A stretch of 64,000 nt of DNA from contig OMXA01000003.1 in NCBI GenBank assembly GCA_900314905.1, positions 1 through 64,000 of the forward strand. Reading direction: 5' to 3'. Below are positions 44,637-54,675 of the stretch, piece by piece. The notes under the pieces are model-generated. The model saw nothing but the letters and a program-made list of their open reading frames with translations, was not told where the DNA came from and ran no database searches. This DNA comes from an uncultured Erysipelotrichaceae bacterium. Its GTDB lineage: Bacteria; Bacillota_I; Bacilli_A; Erysipelotrichales; Erysipelotrichaceae. The position numbers and the translations under genes are program-made. Each line of letters begins with the position of its first letter. Positions within the stretch are counted from its first letter, which is position 1.

Positions 44637-46049
44637 TCAGGATTCTTTCAGATACCAGACCCAGCCAGGTACTTCTCTTCCTTCGGCATGATTGTATTCC
44701 ACCGTGTGCTGATGGTCCTGCTCATGAACCATTTCCTGCTTCGGAATGAAGTATCCGCCGAAGGCATCCGGATCAGGAACCGGATCATCGCCTCTGCACA
44801 TGCATTCATAGGCTTCTCTGAGATCCAGCCCGCTGAGCTTCTTCACTGCTTTCAGAAAGTCTTCCGGCTCAGGATTGGGCATTTTCAGTAATTCCAGCTC
44901 GACATCCAGAAGCTTCTTTTTTCCGCCAGATGCTTTCTGAATCGCAGCATCGGCATTTGCAAGAAACAGAATTCCTCTTGCGTACGGAACCCGCTGGCAC
45001 CGGCGGTCGGTCCAGTACCGTTTTCCGAGTTCTTCATTGGACAGACGATGCATCGGGTTTTTCCAGTAGGCACCTGCCTTCGAATTGATCACTTCAGCAG
45101 TCTTCGCCGCCGATCGGATTCCCATCTCCATCGGCACCATCGTGGAATAATACTCTGCACTTCCTTCTATGTACCAGGTGCCTTTTCCTGGCGGATTGTC
45201 ATCCATGGCCGGCCAGTTGTGGACCATTTCATGCGCCAGAAGATCCTGCAGATCCTCAAGGTCCACCGGATCATTCTTTCCATATCCGTAGAGATAGGAA
45301 CGAGTCAGAGCAGTTCCGCCTCCTCCGGCAAAGTGATTGTGTCTTGCAAAGACCCGGTAATCTTCCCCTGAGTCATGGAACATCTCCGACATGACTTCGA
45401 ACATCTTCGTGATCCGCTCTGCGCCTGCTTCGGCAGGAAAGGGGAGTGTATCAAACCAGTAGAAACCGGTATTTCCATGTTCCTTGCTGTTCACTTCGCC
45501 GCAGGCAAATACCGTCCATAGGAATTCGCCGAATGTCATCTGCTTTTCAGCATGAGAATCCGAAGAAAATGTCCAGATTCCCCGGCAGCCCTTCGGAAGT
45601 GCGGAAAGATCCCAGGTCAGCGAGATCACTGCCTGATCTTCCAGTGTCCCCGGATAGCAGAGAAATGTAGTCCCGGTTCCGTTCACGCCGCCTTTTTCAG
45701 CCACCAGATCAAAATACGGACTGGAATGGTAGTCCTGGGGCTGGATTCTCGGCAGGATCCGATAGGATAGCGTGATTTCCCCGGAAGTATCTCTTTTTGC
45801 AATCAGGCCTTCCGGATGCACGAAATTCATGATCGCAGGCAGTGATTTCACTTCATATGGGATTGTTCCGAGGGAGTCTTCCATCTGAAAAGATCCTTCC
45901 AGAGGACAGAACGGGATTGTCACAAGATCATGGAAATACGTGAATACCGGGCTGCCTTTTTCTGCTGCAGAATCGGTACGGACTCTGACATCAAGGGCAG
46001 ATACCGTATCGATGCTCCAATGGGGAGCTATGGTCAGATCATAGAACAT
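44637..46049 (-). CDS. M61-family aminopeptidase-like metalloprotease
   Basis: 470-aa zinc peptidase of the M61 (glycyl aminopeptidase) family: LLAHEMVHNWPAM near residue 270 (HExxHxW) and the third ligand Glu in GTWYIEGSAEYYSTM near 294. An N-terminal beta-rich domain precedes it (1-190). No PDZ domain and no signal peptide, so it is shorter than many members and cytoplasmic. The ATG at 46049 has GAGGAAA 7 bases upstream. Last gene of the five-gene peptidase operon, 10 bp after the S9 gene. Confidence 0.85.
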   Translation of the reverse strand: MFYDLTIAPHWSIDTVSALDVRVRTDSAAEKGSPVFTYFHDLVTIPFCPLEGSFQMEDSLGTIPYEVKSLPAIMNFVHPEGLIAKRDTSGEITLSYRILPRIQPQDYHSSPYFDLVAEKGGVNGTGTTFLCYPGTLEDQAVISLTWDLSALPKGCRGIWTFSSDSHAEKQMTFGEFLWTVFACGEVNSKEHGNTGFYWFDTLPFPAEAGAERITKMFEVMSEMFHDSGEDYRVFARHNHFAGGGGTALTRSYLYGYGKNDPVDLEDLQDLLAHEMVHNWPAMDDNPPGKGTWYIEGSAEYYSTMVPMEMGIRSAAKTAEVINSKAGAYWKNPMHRLSNEELGKRYWTDRRCQRVPYARGILFLANADAAIQKASGGKKKLLDVELELLKMPNPEPEDFLKAVKKLSGLDLREAYECMCRGDDPVPDPDAFGGYFIPKQEMVHEQDHQHTVEYNHAEGREVPGWVWYLKES

Positions 46050-46059
46050 TCTTGTTTCC

Positions 46060-48081
46060 TCATAGATACTTAGAGAACCACTCAATCATTGCCTGATAGT
46101 GATGAATGCGCAGATTCATCGGACCGCTCATCGGGAAGGAGTGGGTCATGCCCGGATACAGGATCATTTTCACGGGCTGATCCGGATGCGTTTCCTTCAC
46201 TGCCGAAAACAGCTGATGCGCCTGTTCCAGAGGACAGCGCATGTCATTCATCCCATGAAGGATCAGAAACGGAATATCGATGTTCTCGGCATAAGAGATC
46301 GGAGAGTTCTTCAGTTCGTCCTTCATGAAATCTTCAAAGCTTCGATAATCTTCCGAACTGCCGGACATGTCGCTGGACGCGTACTGAATCAGTTCATTGG
46401 CAATGCTGCGCTGCGTGACCGCAGCTTTGAATACTTTGCTATGGGACGTGATCCAGTTTGTCATCCAGCCGCCATAGCTTCCGCCAGTCACTCCCAGACG
46501 CTTCTCATCAATCCAGGAATTCTTCCTGCATGCTTCAGAGACAAACTGAAGGATATCTGTCATTGCCCGTCCGTCATAGGCAGCCTTCATGGATTCAAAT
46601 GCTTCGCCATAGCCGGAAGAGCCCCGGAAGTTCAGCAGAATCAGTCCCATGCCTGCACCGAGAATCGCCTGATGCTCATAAGTCAGCGCATACCCCATCA
46701 TCGGTGCTGGTCCGCCATGGATATAGACGATTGCAGGGTATTTCTTTTCCGGATCATATTCCTGCGGATGAAACACCCAGCCCTGGATTTCTGCTTCTCC
46801 ATCCAGAGAAGAAACGGTCATTTCTTCCGGAGAAACCAGGACCTCTTTCATCCATGGGTTCTCATCCGTAAGCTTTTTCGGTTTCCATTGTGCAGTTCTG
46901 TTCATCATGTCTTCCTCAGCCAGATACAGCTGAGGAACATCCGTGAAATCAGTTCTGGAAAGCAGATAATGAGTGCCGACCCGATGAATCGAACGGTAAC
47001 ATGCTTTCTCATGGGAAACCTGACGGATCTCTGCCTTCTCTATGGACGCATCATAGAGATTCACTGCCCCATGCCAGCCCGAGAGGAAATATAAATGCTT
47101 TCCATCTGCGCTGAGGACTGCGGTCTCACGGGAATTCACCCCAGGATTCTCGGCATTGTAGAGAAAGGCGGTGGCTTCATGACAAGGCGCATGATCATCC
47201 CATAGCGACACTGATTTCTTCGTGCTGAAATCATATCTCCATAATCGAGTCAATGGCATTCCCCCGGCCAATGAAGGCGCCAGTGCTCCATAGAGGATGG
47301 ACGCCCCATCTTCGGTGATGACAGGCTGAAAGGGAGCGGGGTACCACGCCACCCAGTTCTCATGGGTCAGTCTTGAAAGGACTCCGTTCTTAAGATCCGC
47401 TTCATACAGATCCATCGCGATCGACTCTTCTTTCTTCCTCTCCCGATTTGAAACAAAGAACAGTTTCCTGCTGTCGATCGAGAAGACCGGCATCACATGA
47501 TCCCGTTCTCCCTCTGAGATCATCTTCAGCACTCCTGTCTTCAGGTTCAGCACCCAGAGCGAATGGAAATGACCAGCCGAGAAGCCTCCGTATTCATCAC
47601 TCTTGTATCCGACTTCGGTGATGGATACATACGGATGCTCAGCAGCGTTCTGTGCTTCCTGTTCCTGTTCTTCCGCAGAGACAGGGTGCGAAAGAGACGC
47701 CTCATCACTTCCCGTTTCCGCAATGGAAGTAAAGGCAGCCATCAGGCCATCCCGTGAGAAAACCGGGCTGCAGATTCCATAGCGCATCCTGGTCAGCTGA
47801 GAAGAGTTTCCGGAAGAAAGATCCAGATAGAATAGCTGGCAGGTTCCTGACACAGTTCCTGTATAGTAAAGGCCGCTTCCTTCTGCAGAAAAGTGCGGAT
47901 CCATCCCGTATCCAAGGATCGATTCCTCGTTCGTTTTCAGATCTTTCCTGACCAGTTCATGAACTTCTTCTGCAGGAGGAACGGTATGTGTTCTCGTATA
48001 GATCAGAACGGTTCCGTCCGGGGACAGATCTCCATTTCCTGCATAGCGGATGCGATAATAATCTGATACCGCGCTCTTCAT
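46060..48081 (-). CDS. S9 prolyl-oligopeptidase family peptidase (first paralogue)
   Basis: 673-aa serine peptidase of the S9C acylaminoacyl-peptidase type. The N-terminal two-thirds is a beta-propeller of WD/TolB-like blades (LSPDGTVLIYTRT, FSAEGSGLYYT, FSRDGLMAAFTS). The C-terminal alpha/beta-hydrolase domain has VYIHGGPAPMMGY, nucleophile GVTGGSYGGWMT near residue 535, acid LHGMNDMRCP, and His GMTHSFPMS. It cleaves short peptides, often after Pro or at blocked N-termini. Overlaps the second S9 gene by 4 bp. Confidence 0.92.
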   Translation of the reverse strand: MKSAVSDYYRIRYAGNGDLSPDGTVLIYTRTHTVPPAEEVHELVRKDLKTNEESILGYGMDPHFSAEGSGLYYTGTVSGTCQLFYLDLSSGNSSQLTRMRYGICSPVFSRDGLMAAFTSIAETGSDEASLSHPVSAEEQEQEAQNAAEHPYVSITEVGYKSDEYGGFSAGHFHSLWVLNLKTGVLKMISEGERDHVMPVFSIDSRKLFFVSNRERKKEESIAMDLYEADLKNGVLSRLTHENWVAWYPAPFQPVITEDGASILYGALAPSLAGGMPLTRLWRYDFSTKKSVSLWDDHAPCHEATAFLYNAENPGVNSRETAVLSADGKHLYFLSGWHGAVNLYDASIEKAEIRQVSHEKACYRSIHRVGTHYLLSRTDFTDVPQLYLAEEDMMNRTAQWKPKKLTDENPWMKEVLVSPEEMTVSSLDGEAEIQGWVFHPQEYDPEKKYPAIVYIHGGPAPMMGYALTYEHQAILGAGMGLILLNFRGSSGYGEAFESMKAAYDGRAMTDILQFVSEACRKNSWIDEKRLGVTGGSYGGWMTNWITSHSKVFKAAVTQRSIANELIQYASSDMSGSSEDYRSFEDFMKDELKNSPISYAENIDIPFLILHGMNDMRCPLEQAHQLFSAVKETHPDQPVKMILYPGMTHSFPMSGPMNLRIHHYQAMIEWFSKYL

Positions 48082-50069
48082 GCCTTTTCTCCCTTCAGAT
48101 AGGTGCAGAACCAGTCGGTCATCTCTTTCAGATGGCCCATCTGGGCATACGTATTTCCGCTCCTGGTCAGTTCATGGCATTCATGCAGGAATGCATCGAA
48201 CTTCACCGGAACTTCCGGATTGCGATCTTTCATCGCAATGAAGAACTGCTCTCCCTGCTCAAAGCTGCAGCGATAGTCTTCAGTACCATGCAGAATCAGC
48301 AGGGGAGTCTTTACCCGATCGACCCATTTCAGGGTCGTGGAATCCCCGTTCAGCCGGCTCATCATCGATGCGTAAACCCCGCGGAATGGCTTCTCAAGGA
48401 TTGATCCCATGTCTCCGGTTCCATAGGAAGTCGTGCGATTGCAGAGCGTGCGCTGGGTGACTGCCGCCGCAAACCGACCGGTATGGCTGATGATGTAATT
48501 CGTCATCCAGCCGCCATAGCTTCCCCCGGTCACTCCGATTCGTTCCGGATCAGCAATGCCTTGTTCCACCGCGTAATCTGCAAACTTCATCAGATCCTGA
48601 TAAGCCGTTCCATCCCAGGCACCTTCCGCATAGGAACGCCCGTAGCTGACGGAGCCATGCGGATCGCAGTACAGCACTGCAAATCCTTCCGCCGCCAGGT
48701 ACTGAAACTCAAACCACCAGTCGGCCGGGTAGAAGCATTCCGGTCCTCCATGAATATCCAGCACGGCCGGATACCGTCTTCCCGGCTGAGATCCATAAGG
48801 GCGGATGATCCAGCCATGCATCAGCTCTCCTTCCTTTGAAGAAGGAACCCATACCTCTTCGGGCAGAATCGTCTCCGTGTCTTCCATCCACTCATTGTGC
48901 CTTGCAAGCAGCTTCATCGAACCATTCTCTGCATTGCAGAGATAGAGAGAACCGATATGATCCGGAGTGCCGATGACCGCAAGGATCTCTGCTCCTCTGA
49001 CATCCGCTCCCTGAACACATGCATGCGGCAGGAAGAACTTCGAAATCTTATTTTCAGCAGGATTCAGGACGAACAGACCGGAATCTCCTCTTTCTGCAGA
49101 AAGAAACCAGACGCCCTCTTCCAAGGATGAAAAACTATGCCCCGGATCGCCATAGGCGGTATGTCCCACCGCCAGCATCCCCGGACCTTCGCAGGAAGAA
49201 TCCTGGTCCCAGCAGAATTCCTTCGTTCCATCTTCCACGTTCACGATCAGGAAGGAAGCCTGCAGAGCATCTCCGGTTTTCTCAAAAGCAGGCACGATGA
49301 CATGATGCGCATCCGGAAACACCGCCGGACTGTCATCCAGCAGATACTCATCCTGAGTCAGAACTACCTCGCTTCCATCCGGATTCACCCTGGTCAGAAC
49401 CGCCTGCTTCTTCTGCCAGCCTTCCTTCGGATAGGTAAAGCAGATGACGAAGGTTCCATCCGGAGAAAGCACCGGTTTCTGATGGCTCTTTCCGGTATGC
49501 GTCAGAAGCGAGATCCTTCCGCTCTTCAGATCCGCAAGGCAGAGCTCGGTCTGATGGCCGTCCGGAATGCCATGCGTCTCATCGAACTTATACATGATCT
49601 CTTCGATCTCGATCGGCTGTTCTGCTCTCTGTTTCAGAAGCAGCTCTCTTTCTTCCCGCGAGATCGGCTTCAGAAGATCTGCATCGGTTTCTTCCGGGTA
49701 AGTGACAGCTTCCGATACGATCTGATCACCGCGCACCGAAAACCAGGAAATGCCATGCCGGCAATGGGTCAATGCTTCTGGCGAAGTTCCTTCGGACAGC
49801 CGGCAGAGCTGATCCGCTCCGCAGTTCTCCGGATCGCCGAGAAAATAAAGCACCGTTCCATCCTCACTCCAGCGGCCCATGTGTCCCGGGAGTTCAGAGA
49901 GCAGATGGCATTCTTCCTGTTCCTTCCATCTGCCATAGAGATGCGGTTCAAAGCCCCCATCTTTTCTGACCGTATGCACGGTATACGACAGCGCATCGGT
50001 GATGGAAAGCCGGGGGTCGGATAGATATTCGATTTTCTTCAGATCCTCAATCGTCAGTTTCCGTTTCAT
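48078..50069 (-). CDS. S9 prolyl-oligopeptidase family peptidase (second paralogue)
   Basis: 663-aa S9C-type serine peptidase, paralogous to its neighbour: same length, propeller then hydrolase. Nucleophile GVTGGSYGGWMTNYI near residue 517, acid LHGTEDYRCSFEQGEQF, His in FLHECHELTR. LDIHGGPECFYPADWWFEFQ is the oxyanion region. Two S9 enzymes side by side imply different chain-length or side-chain preference. Both ends overlap neighbours by 4 bp. Confidence 0.92.
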   Translation of the reverse strand: MKRKLTIEDLKKIEYLSDPRLSITDALSYTVHTVRKDGGFEPHLYGRWKEQEECHLLSELPGHMGRWSEDGTVLYFLGDPENCGADQLCRLSEGTSPEALTHCRHGISWFSVRGDQIVSEAVTYPEETDADLLKPISREERELLLKQRAEQPIEIEEIMYKFDETHGIPDGHQTELCLADLKSGRISLLTHTGKSHQKPVLSPDGTFVICFTYPKEGWQKKQAVLTRVNPDGSEVVLTQDEYLLDDSPAVFPDAHHVIVPAFEKTGDALQASFLIVNVEDGTKEFCWDQDSSCEGPGMLAVGHTAYGDPGHSFSSLEEGVWFLSAERGDSGLFVLNPAENKISKFFLPHACVQGADVRGAEILAVIGTPDHIGSLYLCNAENGSMKLLARHNEWMEDTETILPEEVWVPSSKEGELMHGWIIRPYGSQPGRRYPAVLDIHGGPECFYPADWWFEFQYLAAEGFAVLYCDPHGSVSYGRSYAEGAWDGTAYQDLMKFADYAVEQGIADPERIGVTGGSYGGWMTNYIISHTGRFAAAVTQRTLCNRTTSYGTGDMGSILEKPFRGVYASMMSRLNGDSTTLKWVDRVKTPLLILHGTEDYRCSFEQGEQFFIAMKDRNPEVPVKFDAFLHECHELTRSGNTYAQMGHLKEMTDWFCTYLKGEKA

Positions 50070-51460
50070 CCTGCCTTCCTTTCTGCCTGCAGGAATTCCC
50101 GCAGATCCTTTTCCAGCTTTCCGGCGGATGCTTCGCCCAGATACGGCATATGTCCGCTCTCGTATTCCTTCAGAATGATCTGCTCAGGATTGATGCGGCA
50201 ATGAGCTGCGGTATAGCGCACATTGCCAGCCGGCGTGCACAGATCAAACAAGCCGGTTCCGAAGAAGATCTTCAGAGAAGGATTTCTTCTTGCTCCGTTT
50301 TCCAGAGAGCCCAGCGGAGTATGCCGGCTGGCATAGTCCCAGGCGGCATTGAGATCAAAGCGGATCATGTGATAAGGCTGATTCTTGGGCAGGCCGTAAT
50401 GCTCACGGAGCAGATTCATGCCGGCAGAAAAGGCCGGGGAATATCTGCCCATCGCAGGATCCTCTGCGACCGGATCCGTATTGCCCGGGAAAGGAAAGCT
50501 TCCGGAAACCGCAGGCCCTTTCATCAGAAATCTTCCATCATAGGTTCCGATGACGGATCCTCTGACACAGAACCTGGAAAAATCTTCCGGTGTAAACACT
50601 AGCAGCTGCTCTGCAAGCAGCTGGGAAGGAATTCCGGTGAATCCGGAAAGGATCTCTGCATTTTCCCTCAGTTCCGGTTCTTCCAGGCTGTTTCCTCTGA
50701 ACAGGGAGGTCAGATACCGGGGCACAAAAGCCCAGGCTTTCTCGGCTGCTTCTTTCGGTTCTTTTCCGCTGTGATATGCGTGAATGGCGGCATCGCTCAT
50801 CAGCCGCAATGCGCATTCTTCCACCGGCGGCTGGCTGAGGGCAGCACCTGTCGAAATCACAGACCCGAGCAGGATGATTCCTGCCGGCGCAAGACCGCCG
50901 AGTTCCCGGGTGATCGCAAATGGTCCGCCCATCAGTGCGTCCATGACCGCAGGCATGCGCAGCGTGCCATAGCTTTCTCCGGCCAGAAAGATCCGGCTCT
51001 GCAGGGCGGAATGATTCCGTCTCCATGCTTCGATGAACCTGGCGATGATTTCTGCATCGCCATCAATGCTTTCATATTCCTTCAGCCGGCTTCCGGTCCT
51101 GGAACAGCCGGTACCAGGCGGATCGATGAGCACGACGTCCGCAATGTCCAGCAGGCAATGAGGATTTTCTTCCAGAGAAAAGGGCGGTACCGTGTCCGGA
51201 TTCAGCACGTCATTCAGATGGATCCGCCAGGGACCGAAGAAGCCGAGGTTCTGCCAGGCAGAGGCAGAACCAGGTCCGCCATTCGTGATGAAGAGAACCG
51301 GCTTGCCCGGGACTTGTTCTGAAACGAAGGAACAGGCAGTGATCTCGCCGCCATCTTCGAGCTCTGCGCAGTCATAGCTGAAGCAGAACGGAATCGGTCT
51401 GCCATGAATCCGGATCGTTTCTCTCTGTTCGAAGGAAATCACGTAGTCTTTCAGATTCAT
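50066..51460 (-). CDS. S10-family serine carboxypeptidase
   Basis: 464-aa bacterial member of the serine carboxypeptidase family S10, which removes C-terminal residues. It has FITNGGPGSASAWQNLGFFGP near residue 54, nucleophile LAGESYGTLR near 162, acid FGTGLFDLCTPAG near 404, and His YESGHMPYLG near 440. No signal peptide, unlike the secreted or vacuolar eukaryotic enzymes, so it works on imported peptides. Overlaps both neighbours by 4 bp. Confidence 0.9.
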   Translation of the reverse strand: MNLKDYVISFEQRETIRIHGRPIPFCFSYDCAELEDGGEITACSFVSEQVPGKPVLFITNGGPGSASAWQNLGFFGPWRIHLNDVLNPDTVPPFSLEENPHCLLDIADVVLIDPPGTGCSRTGSRLKEYESIDGDAEIIARFIEAWRRNHSALQSRIFLAGESYGTLRMPAVMDALMGGPFAITRELGGLAPAGIILLGSVISTGAALSQPPVEECALRLMSDAAIHAYHSGKEPKEAAEKAWAFVPRYLTSLFRGNSLEEPELRENAEILSGFTGIPSQLLAEQLLVFTPEDFSRFCVRGSVIGTYDGRFLMKGPAVSGSFPFPGNTDPVAEDPAMGRYSPAFSAGMNLLREHYGLPKNQPYHMIRFDLNAAWDYASRHTPLGSLENGARRNPSLKIFFGTGLFDLCTPAGNVRYTAAHCRINPEQIILKEYESGHMPYLGEASAGKLEKDLREFLQAERKAG

Positions 51461-52683
51461 GCGGCCAGCTCCTTCTTGCAGAGAACACCGTCCTGCATGA
51501 CCAGCTTCACATGGCAGGCATCGGTCAGACAGAAGATATCTTCCATCGGATTGCCATCCACAATGACGATATCTGCGAGTTTTCCTTGTTCCAGGCTTCC
51601 GGTTTCCTGCTCCTTGCGCATGACTCTTGCCGCATTGATCGTGCCGGCATGGATGGCCTCCATCGGCGTCATGCCTGCTCGTGTCATCGCTTCGAACTCT
51701 CTGCCATTCTGAGAATAGGGGGTATTCCTGGAATTGGAATAATCCGTTCCAAGGGCGATCATGACCCCTGCTTTCCTGGCCATGGCAATCGTCTTCTTAT
51801 TCGCCTCGGCACATGCCAGCGCCTTCTGATGCACATAGGGAGGAAGGTCAGGGATACTGGCAACCCCGAGCGAAACACTCAGAGTCGATACGAGAGGAAT
51901 CTGCTTTTCTGCCATCAGGTCAATTTCCCGCTGCGTCAGAAACACTCCATGCTCGATGCATTCCACCCCAGCCAGGATAGCCTGGTATGCTCCCTCATAG
52001 CCCGTGCAGTGGGCGGTCACATAGGTATGATGCCGATGGGCTTCGTCTACCATCGCCTTCAGCTCTTCCGGGGAGAACTGGACGTCATCAACCCGATCCG
52101 CAGGCGAGGATACTCCTCCGGTTGCACAGATCTTGATGAATTCTGCTCCCATTCTGAACTGGTCCCGTACGGCTCTGACACAGCCATCCCTGCCATCGCA
52201 GAGCTGGCTGAGATGATCGGTCTGATTGAACTGTTCCACGCTCATCTGGGGAGCCAGGTCCACATGACCGCTCGTGATCGACAGAACCTTGCCGCCCGGC
52301 ATGATCTTAGGCCCGCGGATGACTTTCCGTTTTACTCCCCGGGAGACATAGATTCCGGCTTCACTCATATCCCTGAGACTCGTGAACCCTGCATCCAGGA
52401 GAATCCCTGCCTGGTAAACCGCCCCGATGATCTGATCGCCGAACATCTTTCCATCTGCGTAATCACCCGCATCCTCTTCACCAGTCAGATGGGCATGCAC
52501 ATCGATAAACCCTGGAAGGATCGTTCCTTCTCCGGCATCCAGAACTTCTCCGGAACATTCCGGCGCTGTCTCTGAAGGACCGGCAAATACGATCCGATCG
52601 TCTTTCACGATCACGGTGCCATGCGCAATGACTTCGTCTGATGCCGCAGTAATCAGACGGCCTTTCAGGATATATTCACTCAT
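51457..52683 (-). CDS. Amidohydrolase-family dipeptidase (Xaa-Pro / prolidase type)
   Basis: 408-aa metal-dependent hydrolase of the amidohydrolase superfamily, in the group with imidazolonepropionase-like sequences that includes Xaa-Pro and Xaa-Arg dipeptidases. Metal motifs: GFIDVHAHLTGEEDAGD near residue 60, the carboxylated Lys region FIKICATGGVSSP near 185, AHCTGYEG and ECIEHGVFL, and Asp in ALGTDYSNS near 322. The ATG at 52683 has GAGGAGG 6 bases upstream; the longer upstream frame runs through the promoter. First gene of the peptidase operon. Prolidase activity is inferred from family and context. Confidence 0.88.
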   Translation of the reverse strand: MSEYILKGRLITAASDEVIAHGTVIVKDDRIVFAGPSETAPECSGEVLDAGEGTILPGFIDVHAHLTGEEDAGDYADGKMFGDQIIGAVYQAGILLDAGFTSLRDMSEAGIYVSRGVKRKVIRGPKIMPGGKVLSITSGHVDLAPQMSVEQFNQTDHLSQLCDGRDGCVRAVRDQFRMGAEFIKICATGGVSSPADRVDDVQFSPEELKAMVDEAHRHHTYVTAHCTGYEGAYQAILAGVECIEHGVFLTQREIDLMAEKQIPLVSTLSVSLGVASIPDLPPYVHQKALACAEANKKTIAMARKAGVMIALGTDYSNSRNTPYSQNGREFEAMTRAGMTPMEAIHAGTINAARVMRKEQETGSLEQGKLADIVIVDGNPMEDIFCLTDACHVKLVMQDGVLCKKELAA

Positions 52684-52699
52684 TTCTTCCTCCTCGAAT

Positions 52700-52735
52700 A
52701 ATGAAAAAATGCTTTCATTTTGTGAAAACAGTATA
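52700..52735 (-). promoter_or_regulatory. Extended -10 promoter and operator of the peptidase operon
   Basis: On the minus strand TGATATACT gives an extended -10 (TATACT at 52730-52735, preceded by TGA); the -35 is weak. An inverted repeat AATGAAA/TTTCATT with a 6-base loop (52700-52719) lies just downstream of the expected start and before the ribosome site. It may be an operator or an mRNA hairpin. Confidence 0.55.
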
Positions 52736-52855
52736 TCACAAGGAACTGGTCCATAAGCCGGAATCGGCAGGGAATGAACCCCGCCGGAATTGACACAGAA
52801 TCTGTATTTTCCATTGCTTATCAGCAATCCTTCCTGAATGAAAATAAAAAGGAGT

Positions 52856-52870
52856 TTCTTTCAGAAAACT
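52856..52870. promoter_or_regulatory. CodY-like box upstream of oppA
   Basis: TTCTTTCAGAAAACT matches the CodY consensus AATTTTCWGAAAATT at 11 of 15 positions, including the whole TTTCAGAAAA core. It ends 10 bp before the -35 of oppA. Confidence 0.5.
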
Positions 52871-52880
52871 GAAAAAGCCG

Positions 52881-52909
52881 TTGCATGCCAGCGGCGATGA
52901 GCATAGAAT
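52881..52909 (+). promoter_or_regulatory. Promoter of the opp operon
   Basis: TTGCAT (52881-52886), a 17-bp spacer and TAGAAT (52904-52909), 24 bp before the oppA start. Confidence 0.7.
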
Positions 52910-52933
52910 TGAACTAACTCAGGGAGGGAAACT

Positions 52934-54631
52934 ATGAGGAAGAAAAGAATTGCCGCGGTGCTTGCGTTCTGCACGATGCTTGCAGGCTGCGGGACTTACA
53001 CGCAGGAAGGAGGGGAGAGCAGTGCTGCCGCTTCTTCTTCCGCATCAGAAGGAGCAGGTTCCTCGGAGATTGATGAATTCACCTTCATCGCGACCGAGCC
53101 GACCAGTCTGAATATGGTCACTTCGCAGACGGACCTGGATAATTTTGCGTTCTATCTGACTCAGGAAATGCTGTTCCGTCCGTACCAGGGCGTTTATCAG
53201 AACGAAGTCTGCGACAGCTATGAGATTTCTGATGATCACCTGACCTATACCTATCACCTGAAGGAGACGAGCTGGCCGGATGGAACGCCGATCACCGCAT
53301 CTGATTTTGCCTATTATCTGCTTGCTCAGCTGGATCCGGCCAATGGCTCCGGCAATGCAAGCGATCTGATTGAACGCTATGGCTTCGTGAACGCTGCTGC
53401 CTTCAACAATGGCGAATGCACGGCAGATGACGTCGGCATCAAGGCGCTCGATGATCTGACTCTGCAGCTGACCCTGGAATCTCCGAAGGCGGAATTCGAA
53501 GGAAACAACATTCAGGTCTATCCGCTGTCAAAGACATTCTTTGAGTACCAGGGACAGGCTTACGGCGGAACCCTGGAGAACTATCAGAGTTCCGGACCAT
53601 ACCTGCTGACGGACTGGACCATCGGTTCAAGCCTTACCTATGAAAAGAACGAGAACTGGCTCTATTCCGACGAGCAGTTCCCGGCAAAGAAGGTCATTGA
53701 AATCAGCAGCACCGACAGCAATACTTCGGTTGCGATGTTTGAGAACAATGAAGCTCAGGCCATGTACAACGTCAATGTCAATTATGTGGATGAACTCAAG
53801 GACTATCTGATCTATACCTCCGGATCAGCGCTCCGCTGCGTGCAGCTGAATACAACCGGGCAGGGCGATGCGGCAAAGGCTGCACTTCTTTCCAACAGGA
53901 ACTTCCGCCTGGCCCTGAGCTATGCGCTGAACCGCACGGCAATCAACCAGGCAGTCGACAAGTCGGTGAATCCGACCAGCTCCTTCTTCAATTCGCCGAT
54001 TCCAGGAAACAAAGAAGACTCTCTGTTCTGCGAAGATTATCCGATGCAGAATGAAGTGCCGGTCGATGGCGATGCAGAGCAGGCCGTGAAGTATCTGAAC
54101 GCTGCTCTGGAAGAGCTCGGCTACAGTTCCGTCGATGATCTTCCGACGCTGACTTATCTGACATTTGACAGTGATAACTATCGGATCATGGCTGAAACGA
54201 TCACGGATCAGTGGAGCCAGGTGCTCGGACTGAATAATATCGAGATCAATCTGCAGCCGATCCCGAATGCGATCCAGCTGATGTGCACTCTGCAGTATGA
54301 TATCTACTACACGTCGCTGGGCACCGGGTCCTCTCCGTTTGATTTCCTTGCATACTGGATCACAGATGGATCTGCCAACAATCCGGCCGGGGTCGGCAAT
54401 ATCTTCTCGAACGAAGAATATGATTCCCTGGTCCGCGAAGGATCTCAGGAATTCGACCGCACGAAGCGGATGGCACTGTATGCGCAGGCGGCTCAGATCC
54501 TGACCGATGAGCTGCCGCTGATTCCGATCAATACCAATGGCAACTACTATGCAGTGTCCCACGAATACAGCAACTTCATTCTTTCGAGTATTGATAATGC
54601 AATTGAAATCAATTATCTGAAGAAGAACTGA
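52934..54631 (+). CDS. oppA: Peptide ABC transporter substrate-binding lipoprotein
   Basis: 565-aa extracytoplasmic solute-binding protein, family 5 (oligopeptide/dipeptide). N-terminal lipoprotein signal MRKKRIAAVLAFCTMLAGCG with lipobox LAGC, then a Ser/Ala/Glu-rich linker. DGTPITASDFAYYL and FRLALSYALNRTAINQAV are family 5 signature regions. It captures peptides and delivers them to the OppBC channel. RBS GGGAGGG is 6 bases before the ATG. A hairpin follows before the permease genes, which should leave more transcript for this protein. Confidence 0.93.
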   Translation: MRKKRIAAVLAFCTMLAGCGTYTQEGGESSAAASSSASEGAGSSEIDEFTFIATEPTSLNMVTSQTDLDNFAFYLTQEMLFRPYQGVYQNEVCDSYEISDDHLTYTYHLKETSWPDGTPITASDFAYYLLAQLDPANGSGNASDLIERYGFVNAAAFNNGECTADDVGIKALDDLTLQLTLESPKAEFEGNNIQVYPLSKTFFEYQGQAYGGTLENYQSSGPYLLTDWTIGSSLTYEKNENWLYSDEQFPAKKVIEISSTDSNTSVAMFENNEAQAMYNVNVNYVDELKDYLIYTSGSALRCVQLNTTGQGDAAKAALLSNRNFRLALSYALNRTAINQAVDKSVNPTSSFFNSPIPGNKEDSLFCEDYPMQNEVPVDGDAEQAVKYLNAALEELGYSSVDDLPTLTYLTFDSDNYRIMAETITDQWSQVLGLNNIEINLQPIPNAIQLMCTLQYDIYYTSLGTGSSPFDFLAYWITDGSANNPAGVGNIFSNEEYDSLVREGSQEFDRTKRMALYAQAAQILTDELPLIPINTNGNYYAVSHEYSNFILSSIDNAIEINYLKKN

Positions 54632-54675
54632 AGGACCGCTCAGGGACAATTCTGAGACATAAAATAGAAGGAAGG

